NCBI GenBank assembly: GCA_036826375.1
Contig: DAISWL010000003.1
Location: forward strand, 1 to 61,185
Reading direction: 5' to 3'
Source: DAISWL01 sp036826375
GTDB taxonomy: Bacteria > Patescibacteriota > Saccharimonadia > Saccharimonadales > HK-STAS-PATE-42
Length of the DNA: 61,185 bases
Shown: positions 52,348-61,071 of the stretch, piece after piece
How positions within the stretch are numbered: position 1 is the stretch's first letter
Layout of the letters: each line of letters opens with the position of its first letter
Made by a program: the position numbers and the translations under genes
Notes under the pieces: model-generated
Databases searched by the model: none
Told to the model about the DNA's origin: nothing
What the model saw: only the letters and a program-made list of their open reading frames with translations

Positions 52348-53100
52348 CTATCTCATAATTAAGCTTAGTGCCATAATAAAAGATATCACTACTACGGCTT
52401 TTTCTATAAAATCATCACCCTTTTTTACTGCGACATGAGATCCTATGTAGCCACCTAGATATGTCGAAAGTAGTAGCGTTAGCCCCATTTTGTAATCTAC
52501 TAAGCCTGTTCTGATATAGACCGCAAGCGCAACAATTGCAACTACGAGTTGCGTAGTTCTTCTAGTTGCAATAGCTACGGTCGGCCTGAGACCAACGAAC
52601 TTATTAAGAACTAGATACTGCAGAAATCCTATACCGCTGCCCATAGCTGATTGTAATGTTATCAATACACTAAGTAAACCATAGCCTGAGTATTTCTTAA
52701 GCTTTGATGCTTTAGCTTTACCGTCTTTAGATTTTAGCTGTTTTTTAAAAATGACGAAAGGCAGCACAAACAAAATTACCCAACCCACAAGTTTTTCTAT
52801 AAAATCAGAATTTGATTGGAGACCAACCAGCAAAAGGCTGCCAACCAGGGCAGAAATAGCTGCAAAAATACTTAAGTTTAGGGCTAGTTTTTTATCTATC
52901 AAATTCTTTTCTTTTCGAAACCTCATAAAAGAACCTGCCGATATGCCCAGCCCACTGAATTTCATACTTGCTAGCACCGTAACTGGTGGGAAACCTAGAT
53001 ATATGGCAGCAGGGACGGAAATCATACCTCCAGCTCCACCAGACATGCCACTCAAAACTGATGCTATAAAAGCTATAGCCGCTAGTTCGGTATATTGCAT
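52348..53100 (-). CDS. Sulfite exporter TauE/SafE family membrane protein
   Basis: The 250-residue product has about seven to eight membrane helices with the family start AFIASVLSGMSGGAGGMISVPA and a second repeat beginning SAMGSGIGFLQYLVL. Members export sulfite or organosulfonates or take up substrates; the substrate is unknown. It lies 11 nt after the thioredoxin reductase gene. Confidence 0.9.
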   Translation of the reverse strand: MQYTELAAIAFIASVLSGMSGGAGGMISVPAAIYLGFPPVTVLASMKFSGLGISAGSFMRFRKEKNLIDKKLALNLSIFAAISALVGSLLLVGLQSNSDFIEKLVGWVILFVLPFVIFKKQLKSKDGKAKASKLKKYSGYGLLSVLITLQSAMGSGIGFLQYLVLNKFVGLRPTVAIATRRTTQLVVAIVALAVYIRTGLVDYKMGLTLLLSTYLGGYIGSHVAVKKGDDFIEKAVVVISFIMALSLIMR

Positions 53101-53111
53101 AGAAGTGCTTC

Positions 53112-54287
53112 CTACTTTTTGAGGCTTTCAATATATTTTCGGATGTTAAGAGCAGCTGTTGCGCCCTCACCAGCAGCGGATGCAATCTGCATGGTGGCAC
53201 CCGAGCGGACATCTCCGCTAGCGAAAACCCCTGGGATGTTAGTCATTAAGCTTAAATCGGTATCAACAAACCCGTATTCATCTAACTTCACATCTGTGTA
53301 TTTTAAGAACTTAGTGTTAGGATCCAAACCAATAAAAATAAAAGTACCGTCGACGTCAAACTTGATACTCTTAGAGCCTTGCGTTCCATCAATATGAGTA
53401 ACTTTAGATCCATCACCAACAATCTCTTTGATGCTAACATTTTTATGCACGGTTATTTTTCCTGCTTCAACGGCTTTGTTCAATTCTTTAATTAGCACCT
53501 CGCTAGCCTTTATTTCACTTCTAACTAATAAGTTTATGTGGCTGGCAAATCTGGTTAAGAATAGTGCCTCTTGCACAGCGGAATTGCCTCCGCCAATAAC
53601 TGCTAAAACTTTATCTCGGTAGAAGGCTCCGTCGCAAGTAGCACAGTAGTGTACTCCACGTGATAAATATTCTTCCTCGCCTGGCACTCCTAGTTTTTTA
53701 TAAGATGAACCCGTTGAAATTAAAACTGCTTTAGCCTCAATATCACCTTCGGTGGTTGAAACTTGAATTCTATCCCCTTGTTTTTGGATGTCCACCACTT
53801 CACCGAAATCTATTTTGGCCCCGAAACGCTCCGCCTGTTTTTCTAGTTTGTCGGCGAAATCTATGCCGGTTACCCCATCTTCAAAACCTGGATAATTATC
53901 TATCTGATCGGTGATAGCAGCTAAGCCACCAATTGCTCCCTTTTCAATAATTAAAGTTTTAAGATCTTCACGAGAAGTGTAAATCGCGGAGCTAAGCCCG
54001 CTGGGGCCTCCACCTATAATCAGCACATCTACCTTTTTAGCTATTTCTATTTTTAAGTTTAATAGACTAGCCATTTTTTGATGTGATGGATTTTGGTAAA
54101 CTTGCCCATCAATTACAACCGTTGGGATCAAATAATTTTGGTTGCTTAAGTTTAACATTTCGGCAACGATTTCTTCTCCGTCATCGACATCTTTATAAAC
54201 AAAACTCTGGTTTGCATCGGTGAGAAATTTTTTTAAAGATTGGCAATAAGCGCACCAAGTGGCTCCGTACAAGATAACTTCTGACAT
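53112..54287 (-). CDS. trxB: Glutaredoxin-thioredoxin reductase fusion
   Basis: Residues about 1-75 are a glutaredoxin-like domain with the CxxC pair Cys12-Cys15 in TWCAYCQS and a cis-Pro in LIPTVVID. Residues about 85-391 are a thioredoxin reductase with GGGPSGLSSAIYTSR (FAD), the redox pair in HYCATCDGAF, GGGNSAVQEA (NADPH) and SGDVRSGAT. The reductase can therefore reduce its own attached domain. A separate glutaredoxin gene lies 45 nt upstream. Confidence 0.95.
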   Translation of the reverse strand: MSEVILYGATWCAYCQSLKKFLTDANQSFVYKDVDDGEEIVAEMLNLSNQNYLIPTVVIDGQVYQNPSHQKMASLLNLKIEIAKKVDVLIIGGGPSGLSSAIYTSREDLKTLIIEKGAIGGLAAITDQIDNYPGFEDGVTGIDFADKLEKQAERFGAKIDFGEVVDIQKQGDRIQVSTTEGDIEAKAVLISTGSSYKKLGVPGEEEYLSRGVHYCATCDGAFYRDKVLAVIGGGNSAVQEALFLTRFASHINLLVRSEIKASEVLIKELNKAVEAGKITVHKNVSIKEIVGDGSKVTHIDGTQGSKSIKFDVDGTFIFIGLDPNTKFLKYTDVKLDEYGFVDTDLSLMTNIPGVFASGDVRSGATMQIASAAGEGATAALNIRKYIESLKK

Positions 54288-54332
54288 TTAATTTATTGCC
54301 TCCTTATGACCTATAGTGATTAAAAACTTACT

Positions 54333-54584
54333 TTAACTTAAAAGAGAACTAAGTTGAGCGGGATTGTAGCCTACTGAAAAACCTTTAACTGAACCGTCAT
54401 CGTCGCTGACTGCTATTACCGGAACGGTCATCGCACCGCCGCTGATAGAGATAGCCTCTTGCCTTAAGTTTGGATCTTGATCAACGTTGAGCTCTTGGTA
54501 ATCTCTACCTTTAATTTGCAAAAACTTTTTGACCATTCGACAAGCTGAACAATTATTACTAGTGTAAACTTTAATCTGCGACAT
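54333..54584 (-). CDS. Glutaredoxin-like protein
   Basis: The 83-residue product has the CxxC pair Cys12-Cys15 in NNCSACRMVKKFL, a TVPVI cis-Pro loop and GYNPAQL at the end, like NrdH-type redoxins. It lies upstream of the Grx-TrxR fusion and is its likely partner, though no ribonucleotide reductase is in the window. Confidence 0.9.
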   Translation of the reverse strand: MSQIKVYTSNNCSACRMVKKFLQIKGRDYQELNVDQDPNLRQEAISISGGAMTVPVIAVSDDDGSVKGFSVGYNPAQLSSLLS

Positions 54585-54690
54585 TTTAATTACCCTCTTT
54601 TATTAATTTTAATATTTTTTGAAAGATGTATTTACATTATATAGTGTTTAAGCTTAAGCTTCAAGCGCTATATATTGTGTATTTTACAAA

Positions 54691-55470
54691 TTACTGCGCC
54701 TGAGCTGTTGAAGGATTAACTTCCAAGAGCTCAACTCTAAATACCAGATTAGAATTTGCTGGTATTGAGGCATTGGCTTGGCTGCCATAAGCTTTATCTG
54801 ATGGTATTCTCAAGACCCTAGTTCCCCCTACTTTCATGCCGGGTATACCTTCTTGCCAGCCGGCGATAACAGAACCTAAGCTTAAGTCTATTCCCTGATC
54901 GTTTTGATCAAAAACTTCGCCACTAGATGCTAGAGCGCCTTTATATTTAACCTTGATTGTATCTCCAGCCTTGACTTCTGTTCCATCGCCAGTTTTTTCA
55001 TCAACAATCTGTAATGAATCCATAGCGTCAGAGTACTTGAGAGATTCGTCATATTCTTTTGGCTTATTAGCTGCCTCTTCTTGAGCTTTCTTAACAGCTT
55101 CTTCGTACTGTTTATTATAGTCTTCCTGTTGCTGCTTTTGCTGCTTTGAATCACGGTCGCTCATCCAGGCAGCTATAATTGGCCCTCCTACAAAAAAGAA
55201 TATTGTAGCCGTAATCGCTAGCCACTTAAAACCAAACCTTAAAGCGTGCCCAATTTGAGCTAAATTTATGTTTTTAGGCATACTATAACTAAATTTATTT
55301 ATTTTCTTTGGTTGAGATGATTTAGATTTAGTTTTTAAGCTAGAGCCGTCTTTTTTATTTTTAAGCAGAGTTGAATTAGGTGAACTTGAGTTGAAATTAT
55401 CTTTATTTGTTTTAGCTTTAGCGACAACCTTGTTTGACTTAGTGCTCTTAGCACCTTTTGATGCGGCCAT
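54691..55470 (-). CDS. Membrane-anchored FKBP-type peptidyl-prolyl isomerase
   Basis: The protein has a basic Lys/Ser-rich cytosolic N-terminus, one membrane helix (WLAITATIFFFVGGPIIAAWM), a Lys/Gln/Glu coiled coil and a C-terminal FKBP domain (GDTIKVKYKGALASSGEVFD, GWQEGIPGMKVGGTRVLRIP, NLVFRVELLEV). I use the ATG at 55470 because GGAGGG lies 9 nt upstream; a longer frame begins with TTG at 55485. It probably helps fold exported proteins at the cell surface. Confidence 0.92.
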   Translation of the reverse strand: MAASKGAKSTKSNKVVAKAKTNKDNFNSSSPNSTLLKNKKDGSSLKTKSKSSQPKKINKFSYSMPKNINLAQIGHALRFGFKWLAITATIFFFVGGPIIAAWMSDRDSKQQKQQQEDYNKQYEEAVKKAQEEAANKPKEYDESLKYSDAMDSLQIVDEKTGDGTEVKAGDTIKVKYKGALASSGEVFDQNDQGIDLSLGSVIAGWQEGIPGMKVGGTRVLRIPSDKAYGSQANASIPANSNLVFRVELLEVNPSTAQAQ

Positions 55471-55518
55471 TAGAATACCCTCCAAATTTAATTTAATTGA
55501 TTTAGCTTATTATAACCT

Positions 55519-56172
55519 TTATTTGACTTGGCGCTCAAGCTTATTTTCAATTTTTAACTTTTTAATTAAGTTATTGACCGAATCGACCACCATCCCCGGG
55601 TTGACTCGCTCCAAACTAGAAGCTGAGTTAAGACCCCATGCAACGGATATGCATTTAATTTTTATCTGATTACAAGAATTAACATCTTTGATTTCATCGC
55701 CAATATAAATAATCTCATTTTTATTTATATTAAGCTTAGATATTATTTTTTCTAGACCCTTAGATTTGGAGAAGAAACCGAGCCTCCCCCAAGTTTCAGT
55801 AAAATACTTATCGATGCGATTATTCTTTAAAAAAGCATCCACAACCAATTTGCTATTAGAGCTAGCCACATACATTTTGATGTTGTTGGATTTTAAATAT
55901 ATAAGAACGGTTTCGATCCCTTGAATCGGCTCTAGCTGGTTGCGTCTAGATTTAATCTGCCTTCTAGCCTTCAAAATATAGTAGACTAGCTCCAACCTAC
56001 TAAGACCTAAAGTCTTTACAGCCTGGCGAGGGTCTTTATCTGTATAATCCTGTAGGTTTTTCTTAGAGAAGTTATCTGGTAGTTTCCTTTTCATGACAGT
56101 CATGAAAACATCCTCAAGCATATCCCTACTATCGGCCAAGGTTCCATCTAAATCAAAAATTACTATTGGCAT
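55519..56172 (-). CDS. HAD superfamily hydrolase (phosphoglycolate phosphatase-like)
   Basis: The 217-residue product has motif I IFDLDGTLADS, motif II MYVASSNSK, a Lys in FFSKSKGLEKI and motif IV IYIGDEIKDVNSC. All four catalytic motifs are intact, unlike the cassette HAD protein at 17955. The substrate is unknown. Confidence 0.92.
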   Translation of the reverse strand: MPIVIFDLDGTLADSRDMLEDVFMTVMKRKLPDNFSKKNLQDYTDKDPRQAVKTLGLSRLELVYYILKARRQIKSRRNQLEPIQGIETVLIYLKSNNIKMYVASSNSKLVVDAFLKNNRIDKYFTETWGRLGFFSKSKGLEKIISKLNINKNEIIYIGDEIKDVNSCNQIKIKCISVAWGLNSASSLERVNPGMVVDSVNNLIKKLKIENKLERQVK

Positions 56173-56269
56173 ATGTATGTTTACATTATACTAAACTTAA
56201 CTTAGAATGGGGGGCTATTTTATACAGAACGCTAAAGATGGTTAAACATGGGCCTTAGATAGAAACCAA

Positions 56270-56303
56270 AAGAGTCTGAATATTTTTTTCTATTCAGACT
56301 CTT
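56270..56303. terminator. Bidirectional hairpin terminator
   Basis: A perfect 13-bp stem (56270-56282 with 56291-56303) has an 8-nt loop. It lies downstream of the minus-strand anchored protein gene (56340-56996). T-rich sequence follows on both strands, though short. Confidence 0.7.
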
Positions 56304-56339
56304 TATTTAAGCAAGCAAACTTAGGTTAATTGGTTAGTA

Positions 56340-56996
56340 TTACTTATTCCCGCTTTTGCTATTAGAGACGGCTTTATATACAAGTGTAACTATCAGCCCG
56401 GCTAAGATTAGTTTAGCCCAGTTTCTAGATATCCAACTTCCCTTATCAGAACTAGTTGACTCATTCTGCTGCTCAGAATCTTGGTTGCTTGAACTACTAT
56501 TCGAATTATCATCTTCATTTTTAGACTCATCTTTATTGGATTCACCACTATCCTTGGCATCTTGTACCTGCTTGTTAACTTGAACGTTGGTTTTAGAACC
56601 GTCGATAATAGCCTGTATTGAAGTAGTGTCGGCGTACTTCTGCCAAGCAGCCTGTTGAGAAGGCGTGAGACTTTTAGAGCTACCGATGTAATCTTTAAGT
56701 TTAGCTTTGCTAACATGAACATCTTGATTAACGTCTAGCCAATAGGCGCCCATATCATTAACAGTATTGGTTTCGGCGTATATCCTTTGAGCAGCGTTTA
56801 GATCTTCACCGTTATCATTACAATAGCGGTTAATAGAATCGCGTACTACATAACTAAGGTTATCCCCTCCAGATGCAACATAGTCATAAGTTCCCGCAGA
56901 CTGCTGCTCCTGAGCATGGACGCTAGGTCCACCAAGTATAAAAGTAGCCGCGATCATGATAACTGCGCTACTTACTAGTATTTTTAGATTTTTCAT
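56340..56996 (-). CDS. Secreted, C-terminally anchored protein (possible LysM-like domain)
   Basis: The 218-residue product has a signal peptide (about 1-28, ending in SVHA). A domain of about 80 residues follows (YVASGGDNLSYVVRDSINRY, then AQRIYAETN and LDVNQDVHV) with a LysM-like layout. After it come a Ser/Asn/Glu/Asp-rich linker (about 145-190), a membrane helix (AKLILAGLIVTLVYKAV) and a basic end. The layout suggests a cell-wall-binding surface protein. LysM identity is inference. Confidence 0.75.
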   Translation of the reverse strand: MKNLKILVSSAVIMIAATFILGGPSVHAQEQQSAGTYDYVASGGDNLSYVVRDSINRYCNDNGEDLNAAQRIYAETNTVNDMGAYWLDVNQDVHVSKAKLKDYIGSSKSLTPSQQAAWQKYADTTSIQAIIDGSKTNVQVNKQVQDAKDSGESNKDESKNEDDNSNSSSSNQDSEQQNESTSSDKGSWISRNWAKLILAGLIVTLVYKAVSNSKSGNK

Positions 56997-57111
56997 ATTT
57001 TTGAGTGAACCCTCCTCTATTAAAAGAAAATGCCCACCAAAATTGATATATAGTATTAACTATAATACTGTTTAAGCTTAAAATAAGATATTGTAGATTT
57101 AGCTACGAAAT

Positions 57112-57798
57112 TTAATTATCTATATTTAGAGTAATCTGATAAAGAGCTATGCCGGCTGCGACGCTAACATTAAATGATTCTTTCTTGCCCCTCATCGGAA
57201 TCTCAATCTTAATATCAGCTAGAGCAAGCTCTTCACTATTAAACCCTGTTGCCTCTGGGCCCAAAAAGAGAGCAAGCTTGCCGTGCTTAGGCTTGAACCT
57301 GTCTAGCATTTCAGAAGTTTTAGTTTGCTCAAGAAAAACTAAATCAAAACCCCTCCCTTTGAGACTATCGGCTGCAGAAGTTAGATCTGCAAAATAGTAA
57401 GTTGTAATGTTCTTCTCGGCACCAAGAGCCGTTTTAGCTATACCGCTAGCAAGCTTAATCTTAATGTGTGGCAGACGTTGGTCTCCTTTTATCTCCGGAT
57501 AAGGGGTTGACCCTATAGCAATAAACTCTTTTATACCGAAGCCATCGCAAGTTCTCAAAATAGACCCTACGTTATATATACTCCGCAAATTAACAGCCGC
57601 CACTACAACCTCTAGGTTTGATCCTTCTGAATTTGATCCATAATATGATGGCAAGTTTGCATCTATTTTAGATGAAGAGCTGGGAGCCCCATCATCATCA
57701 GAATCATCGGCTAGTGCTTTACCTGAAAAACGTTTTGTTGGCAAAACTGAACTTGAACTTTGTGATAATTTATTAGATTTTAATTTATTGTAGACCAA
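57112..57798 (-). CDS. TrmH/SpoU-family RNA 2'-O-methyltransferase
   Basis: The family methylates ribose in tRNA or rRNA through a SAM-binding trefoil knot. The 228-residue product has NLRSIYNVGSILRTCDGFGI (motif 1), LALFLGPEATGFNSEEL (motif 2) and IPMRGKKESFNVSVAAGIAL (motif 3). A Ser/Asp-rich N-terminal 60 residues precede the domain. The target is not clear. Confidence 0.92.
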   Translation of the reverse strand: MVYNKLKSNKLSQSSSSVLPTKRFSGKALADDSDDDGAPSSSSKIDANLPSYYGSNSEGSNLEVVVAAVNLRSIYNVGSILRTCDGFGIKEFIAIGSTPYPEIKGDQRLPHIKIKLASGIAKTALGAEKNITTYYFADLTSAADSLKGRGFDLVFLEQTKTSEMLDRFKPKHGKLALFLGPEATGFNSEELALADIKIEIPMRGKKESFNVSVAAGIALYQITLNIDN

Positions 57799-57815
57799 TT
57801 CAAATCACTCCGGGC

Positions 57816-59585
57816 CTATTCTGACTCTAACTTAAAGTATGGGATCTTACTTAGATAATCTTGAATATCTATTGCCGAATTATCTCCTATCGAAGATATC
57901 TTATACCTACTGACTAAGCTTATGGATTGAATATAAAGAGGCTTAGCGGGAGCAACAGATGCCCAGGTTTGGCTAAACTTAAGTAGAGCTTGTTGTTTCT
58001 GGGTTTGGTCTGAGTAATTTTTGAAAGCAAATATTAGGCCTTCTATTCTGGAATCATTAAGATTGGAGAAGTTAAGATCTTTATTTGGTTGATCTGAAGA
58101 CCAATAGGTTTTAATATCCGGTTTGATTCCCATATCTATACTATTGATTAATATGTCGTAATTATGAGAAATATAATATTCTTCTTTAAAATCTTGAGGA
58201 CTAATTAGGCTTAGGTCTATAGTTATTCCAAGGTTCCTGAGCTGATCTACTAGTAAGTTAGCGGTTTTGGTGCTAATTTGATCATCAAGGGCTACTATTC
58301 TAAATCTCAACGTAGCATTACTGTCTGATTTAACTAAACTACCGTTATTGTTTTTATAGCCTAGTTGGTCGAACAACTTAGCGGCTTCCTCTTTGTTGAA
58401 CCCTAGCGAGCCACCATCCTGAGATTGAGAAAGTTGATATTTATTGAAGAGACTAGCGTTATCTACGCGTTTGACCTGGCTTGATATATCCTTTTCGTTA
58501 ATAGAATAAGCTAAAGCCTTCCTTAGGTTGGGATCCGTAATTCTGGTTGTATTGAAGAAGACATATACCTGTCCGGGGGTTTGATAAAAGTATTGATTAG
58601 CAGGAGTATCAACATCCAGACTGTCTAATTGAGGAGTGGCGCTAATGAAGCCATTATTAAAATTATCTATAAGCTTCTTCTTGCTATCAACAAATCTTAG
58701 ATTAACCCTCCTATTGGTAACCTTATCATAATTTGCATAATTACTATTTGCACCGAGTTTAACCTCTAAGCCACCATCAATAATATTGAGACCTTGGTAT
58801 AAATAGGGACCTCCATATATTTCGGCACCAGATTGAACCACTGAACCGTTGTTAATATCATAGTTATGTTTTGGCGCGAGGATGACCTGACTTAAATGCT
58901 TGTAGAAATTTATATTTGGCTCGGATAAGTTAATACTTATCTCACTATCGTCAACTTTCGTTACAGTAGCCCCCTTGAAAGACTGATAGCCGTCCTTAGT
59001 TGAACTGCTTTTTATAAATTGGTTCAAACTGAATGATAAATCTTCGACATCTACGTTTTTGCCATCACTCCATTTCAGCTGGTTCTTATACTTTAAACTA
59101 TAAGTTTTACCATCTTCCTTAGGTATGATATCTAGGATCAAAGACTCATAAGTACCTTGGTGGTTTTGCTTGGTTAGTGGTAAAAAAAGTAAGTTCAGTA
59201 AAATCTGATTAGCTCCGGTTGCATCCGTTTTAAGAGGATCGATATCTATATTCAACTCTTTAAAATAATAACCTTCTGTATAGATTCTAGGAACATTCTT
59301 ACCCGGCAAGAAGAATATAGCCCCAAATGAAGCTAAAGCAACGAATAATAATACTACGTGCTTAGAACTAAGCACTCTGGCCAGCTTTGCTAGAAATGGG
59401 TGCAAGGTTTTATTGCTAATTGGAAGCTGCTTATTCTCAACAGAACTTGTGGCAGAAACTATTCCATTCCCGGCAACTTGATTCTCTATTTTTTCATTCA
59501 GCTTAGCGTGCCCACTAAGTTTATTTGAAATATCTTTGAGCTTATTAGTTAGCTTTGGTTTAGTTTTAAGATTATTGTTACTCAT
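57816..59585 (-). CDS. ABC transporter substrate-binding protein, family 5 (oligopeptide type)
   Basis: The 589-residue product is an OppA/DppA-like binding protein with a membrane helix near residues 73-93 instead of a lipobox. The family pattern appears in YSLKYKNQLKWSDGKNVDVEDL and ALAYSINEKDI. The N-terminal 70 residues are cytosolic and basic. No permease or ATPase genes are adjacent. It precedes the SpoU gene on the same strand. Confidence 0.92.
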   Translation of the reverse strand: MSNNNLKTKPKLTNKLKDISNKLSGHAKLNEKIENQVAGNGIVSATSSVENKQLPISNKTLHPFLAKLARVLSSKHVVLLFVALASFGAIFFLPGKNVPRIYTEGYYFKELNIDIDPLKTDATGANQILLNLLFLPLTKQNHQGTYESLILDIIPKEDGKTYSLKYKNQLKWSDGKNVDVEDLSFSLNQFIKSSSTKDGYQSFKGATVTKVDDSEISINLSEPNINFYKHLSQVILAPKHNYDINNGSVVQSGAEIYGGPYLYQGLNIIDGGLEVKLGANSNYANYDKVTNRRVNLRFVDSKKKLIDNFNNGFISATPQLDSLDVDTPANQYFYQTPGQVYVFFNTTRITDPNLRKALAYSINEKDISSQVKRVDNASLFNKYQLSQSQDGGSLGFNKEEAAKLFDQLGYKNNNGSLVKSDSNATLRFRIVALDDQISTKTANLLVDQLRNLGITIDLSLISPQDFKEEYYISHNYDILINSIDMGIKPDIKTYWSSDQPNKDLNFSNLNDSRIEGLIFAFKNYSDQTQKQQALLKFSQTWASVAPAKPLYIQSISLVSRYKISSIGDNSAIDIQDYLSKIPYFKLESE

Positions 59586-59620
59586 TCGCTAGCCACTAAT
59601 AATACTATTAAATATAGAAT

Positions 59621-59842
59621 CTACGCCCCCGCAATAGATACTATTATTGATCCGACAAATACTATTGCCAGGACTATGGTTATTTGCATCATAGTCTTAT
59701 CTGCTCCGCGACGAGTAGTGTAGAGCTCAGACGACGACCCAAAACCAGCACCTAAACTTGCCCCTCTAGTCTGAGCTAGAATAAAGATCACCATTAAAAC
59801 ACCGCTTACGATCGTGAACCATTCTAAAATTGTTAATCCCAT
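59621..59842 (-). CDS. secG: Preprotein translocase subunit SecG
   Basis: The 73-residue product has two hydrophobic helices with the conserved linker AQTRGASLGAGFGSSSE, the signature of SecG. It partners SecY encoded at 377-1858. It lies upstream of the substrate-binding protein gene on the same strand. Confidence 0.93.
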   Translation of the reverse strand: MGLTILEWFTIVSGVLMVIFILAQTRGASLGAGFGSSSELYTTRRGADKTMMQITIVLAIVFVGSIIVSIAGA

Positions 59843-59881
59843 AATGTTTTTATCAAACTCCTTAACGTTAATTCTTAGAAA

Positions 59882-60259
59882 TCATTCTTGTGATCCAGAA
59901 TTTTTACCGAACCATTTTCTATCTACTAGATAGTTTACCAAACCTACAGCCAATCCGGCAAGGATGCTATACCAAAAACCGTTGACATTGAAGCCTGGTG
60001 TTATTTTATCTGTTAAATAGATTACGAAAGCATTGATTAGAGCGAAGAAGACACCAAAACTTATTGCTATCACAGGTAGACTGACCACTACGATTATAGG
60101 TCTTAGCGTGTTATATATAACAGTCATCACTAAACTTGCAACCGCTAAGCTTAGTAGACCATGGTAACTAATGCTATCCTTAAAAGTAAAACTAAGTATA
60201 ATTAGACTTATAAAAGTAAATGTGACCCTTTGACTTAATCTTTTTAAACCGTTTCTCAT
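59882..60259 (-). CDS. Phage holin family 4-type (DUF360-like) membrane protein
   Basis: The 125-residue product has four hydrophobic segments, with IYNTLRPIIVVVSLPVIAIS and FGVFFALINAFVIYL typical of the family. Despite the name, members are widespread chromosomal proteins, and no phage genes are nearby. Function is unknown. Confidence 0.85.
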   Translation of the reverse strand: MRNGLKRLSQRVTFTFISLIILSFTFKDSISYHGLLSLAVASLVMTVIYNTLRPIIVVVSLPVIAISFGVFFALINAFVIYLTDKITPGFNVNGFWYSILAGLAVGLVNYLVDRKWFGKNSGSQE

Positions 60260-60337
60260 TGCAATTCCACTAAAATTTTAAATTATTATTTATTTGTTGT
60301 GATTTAGGTTTAATTTAAACCGTAATACTTAATATTA

Positions 60338-60366
60338 TTTACTATTGTATCAGTTTTGTTTATAAT
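60338..60366 (+). promoter_or_regulatory. Promoter of tRNA-Pro
   Basis: TTTACT (60338-60343) and TATAAT (60361-60366) are 17 bp apart and lie about 40 nt before the tRNA. Confidence 0.5.
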
Positions 60367-60405
60367 TAGCTATGTTCCTGAAGCTTGTAGCAGACGATGA
60401 GCTAT

Positions 60406-60482
60406 CGGGGTGTGGCGCAGTTGGCTAGCGCGCGCGGTTTGGGACCGCGAGGTCGAAGGTTCGAGTCCTTTCACCCCGACCA
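60406..60482 (+). tRNA. tRNA-Pro (anticodon TGG)
   Basis: A 77-nt cloverleaf is visible: acceptor CGGGGTG/CACCCCG, anticodon stem CGCGG/CCGCG with loop TTTGGGA giving TGG, T-arm GAAGGTTCGAGTCCTTT. Discriminator A and CCA are encoded. Confidence 0.95.
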
Positions 60483-60488
60483 AGAAAT

Positions 60489-61071
60489 ATGATTATGGAA
60501 TCTTCCCCTTATCCACCCAACCCAGAAGAAATGACACCTTTAGAGAAACTTAAAAGTGCCGTGAACGACCATCATGAATCTTTTTTAAAACTAGTCCCTA
60601 ATTTCGATAGAAATATTTGGCTGCCTTATGAGGCTCTATCTAGCAGGGGGGGGGAGCTGTGCGGCTGAAGCTTTTTTTGTAGCTCATAAGCTTTTAGAGT
60701 CTAAAGCTGTGGCAATTGAAGATTTAAGTTTAGGCGTATTTAGGGATCATGGCGAACTAGTTAGAGCAGGTTTCATAGGTTCAGAAAAGCCAATCTCTGG
60801 GCATGCAATACTTTTTGTAACACTTGATAATCAGACTTACGAATTTAACTTCAGGATGAATAGAGCGGACGATGATCCTAGCATTGAATCGGTCTCCAAA
60901 GATTCGCTGAGTGAAGATCGACTCAAATGGGTGGAGCCTATTAACGAGGCTCTATCCAGATACGGCACAGAGTTATTAGATAACAGGGGGTGTGGGTCAA
61001 CAATACAGGCGTGCACTACCGACCCCAAGAACGAATACGCTATCCCCTTGATTATTAATTCAGATTTCTAA
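60489..61071 (+). CDS. Hypothetical protein split by a frameshift in a G9 tract
   Basis: The reading frame from the ATG at 60489 runs 59 codons to a TGA at 60666. The frame from 60628 continues for 147 residues to 61071. They join if the G9 tract at 60646-60654 loses one G, giving about 193 residues. The second part has GSCAAEAFFVAHKLLE and SGHAILFVTLDNQTYEFNF, a Cys then His layout reminiscent of papain-like hydrolases; that is inference. The family is unknown. Confidence 0.65.
60646..60654 (+). repeat. Poly-G tract (G9)
   Basis: Nine consecutive G in an otherwise AT-rich context lie exactly where two reading frames of one gene overlap. Such tracts slip readily in replication and also cause sequencing errors. 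Confidence 0.8.
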
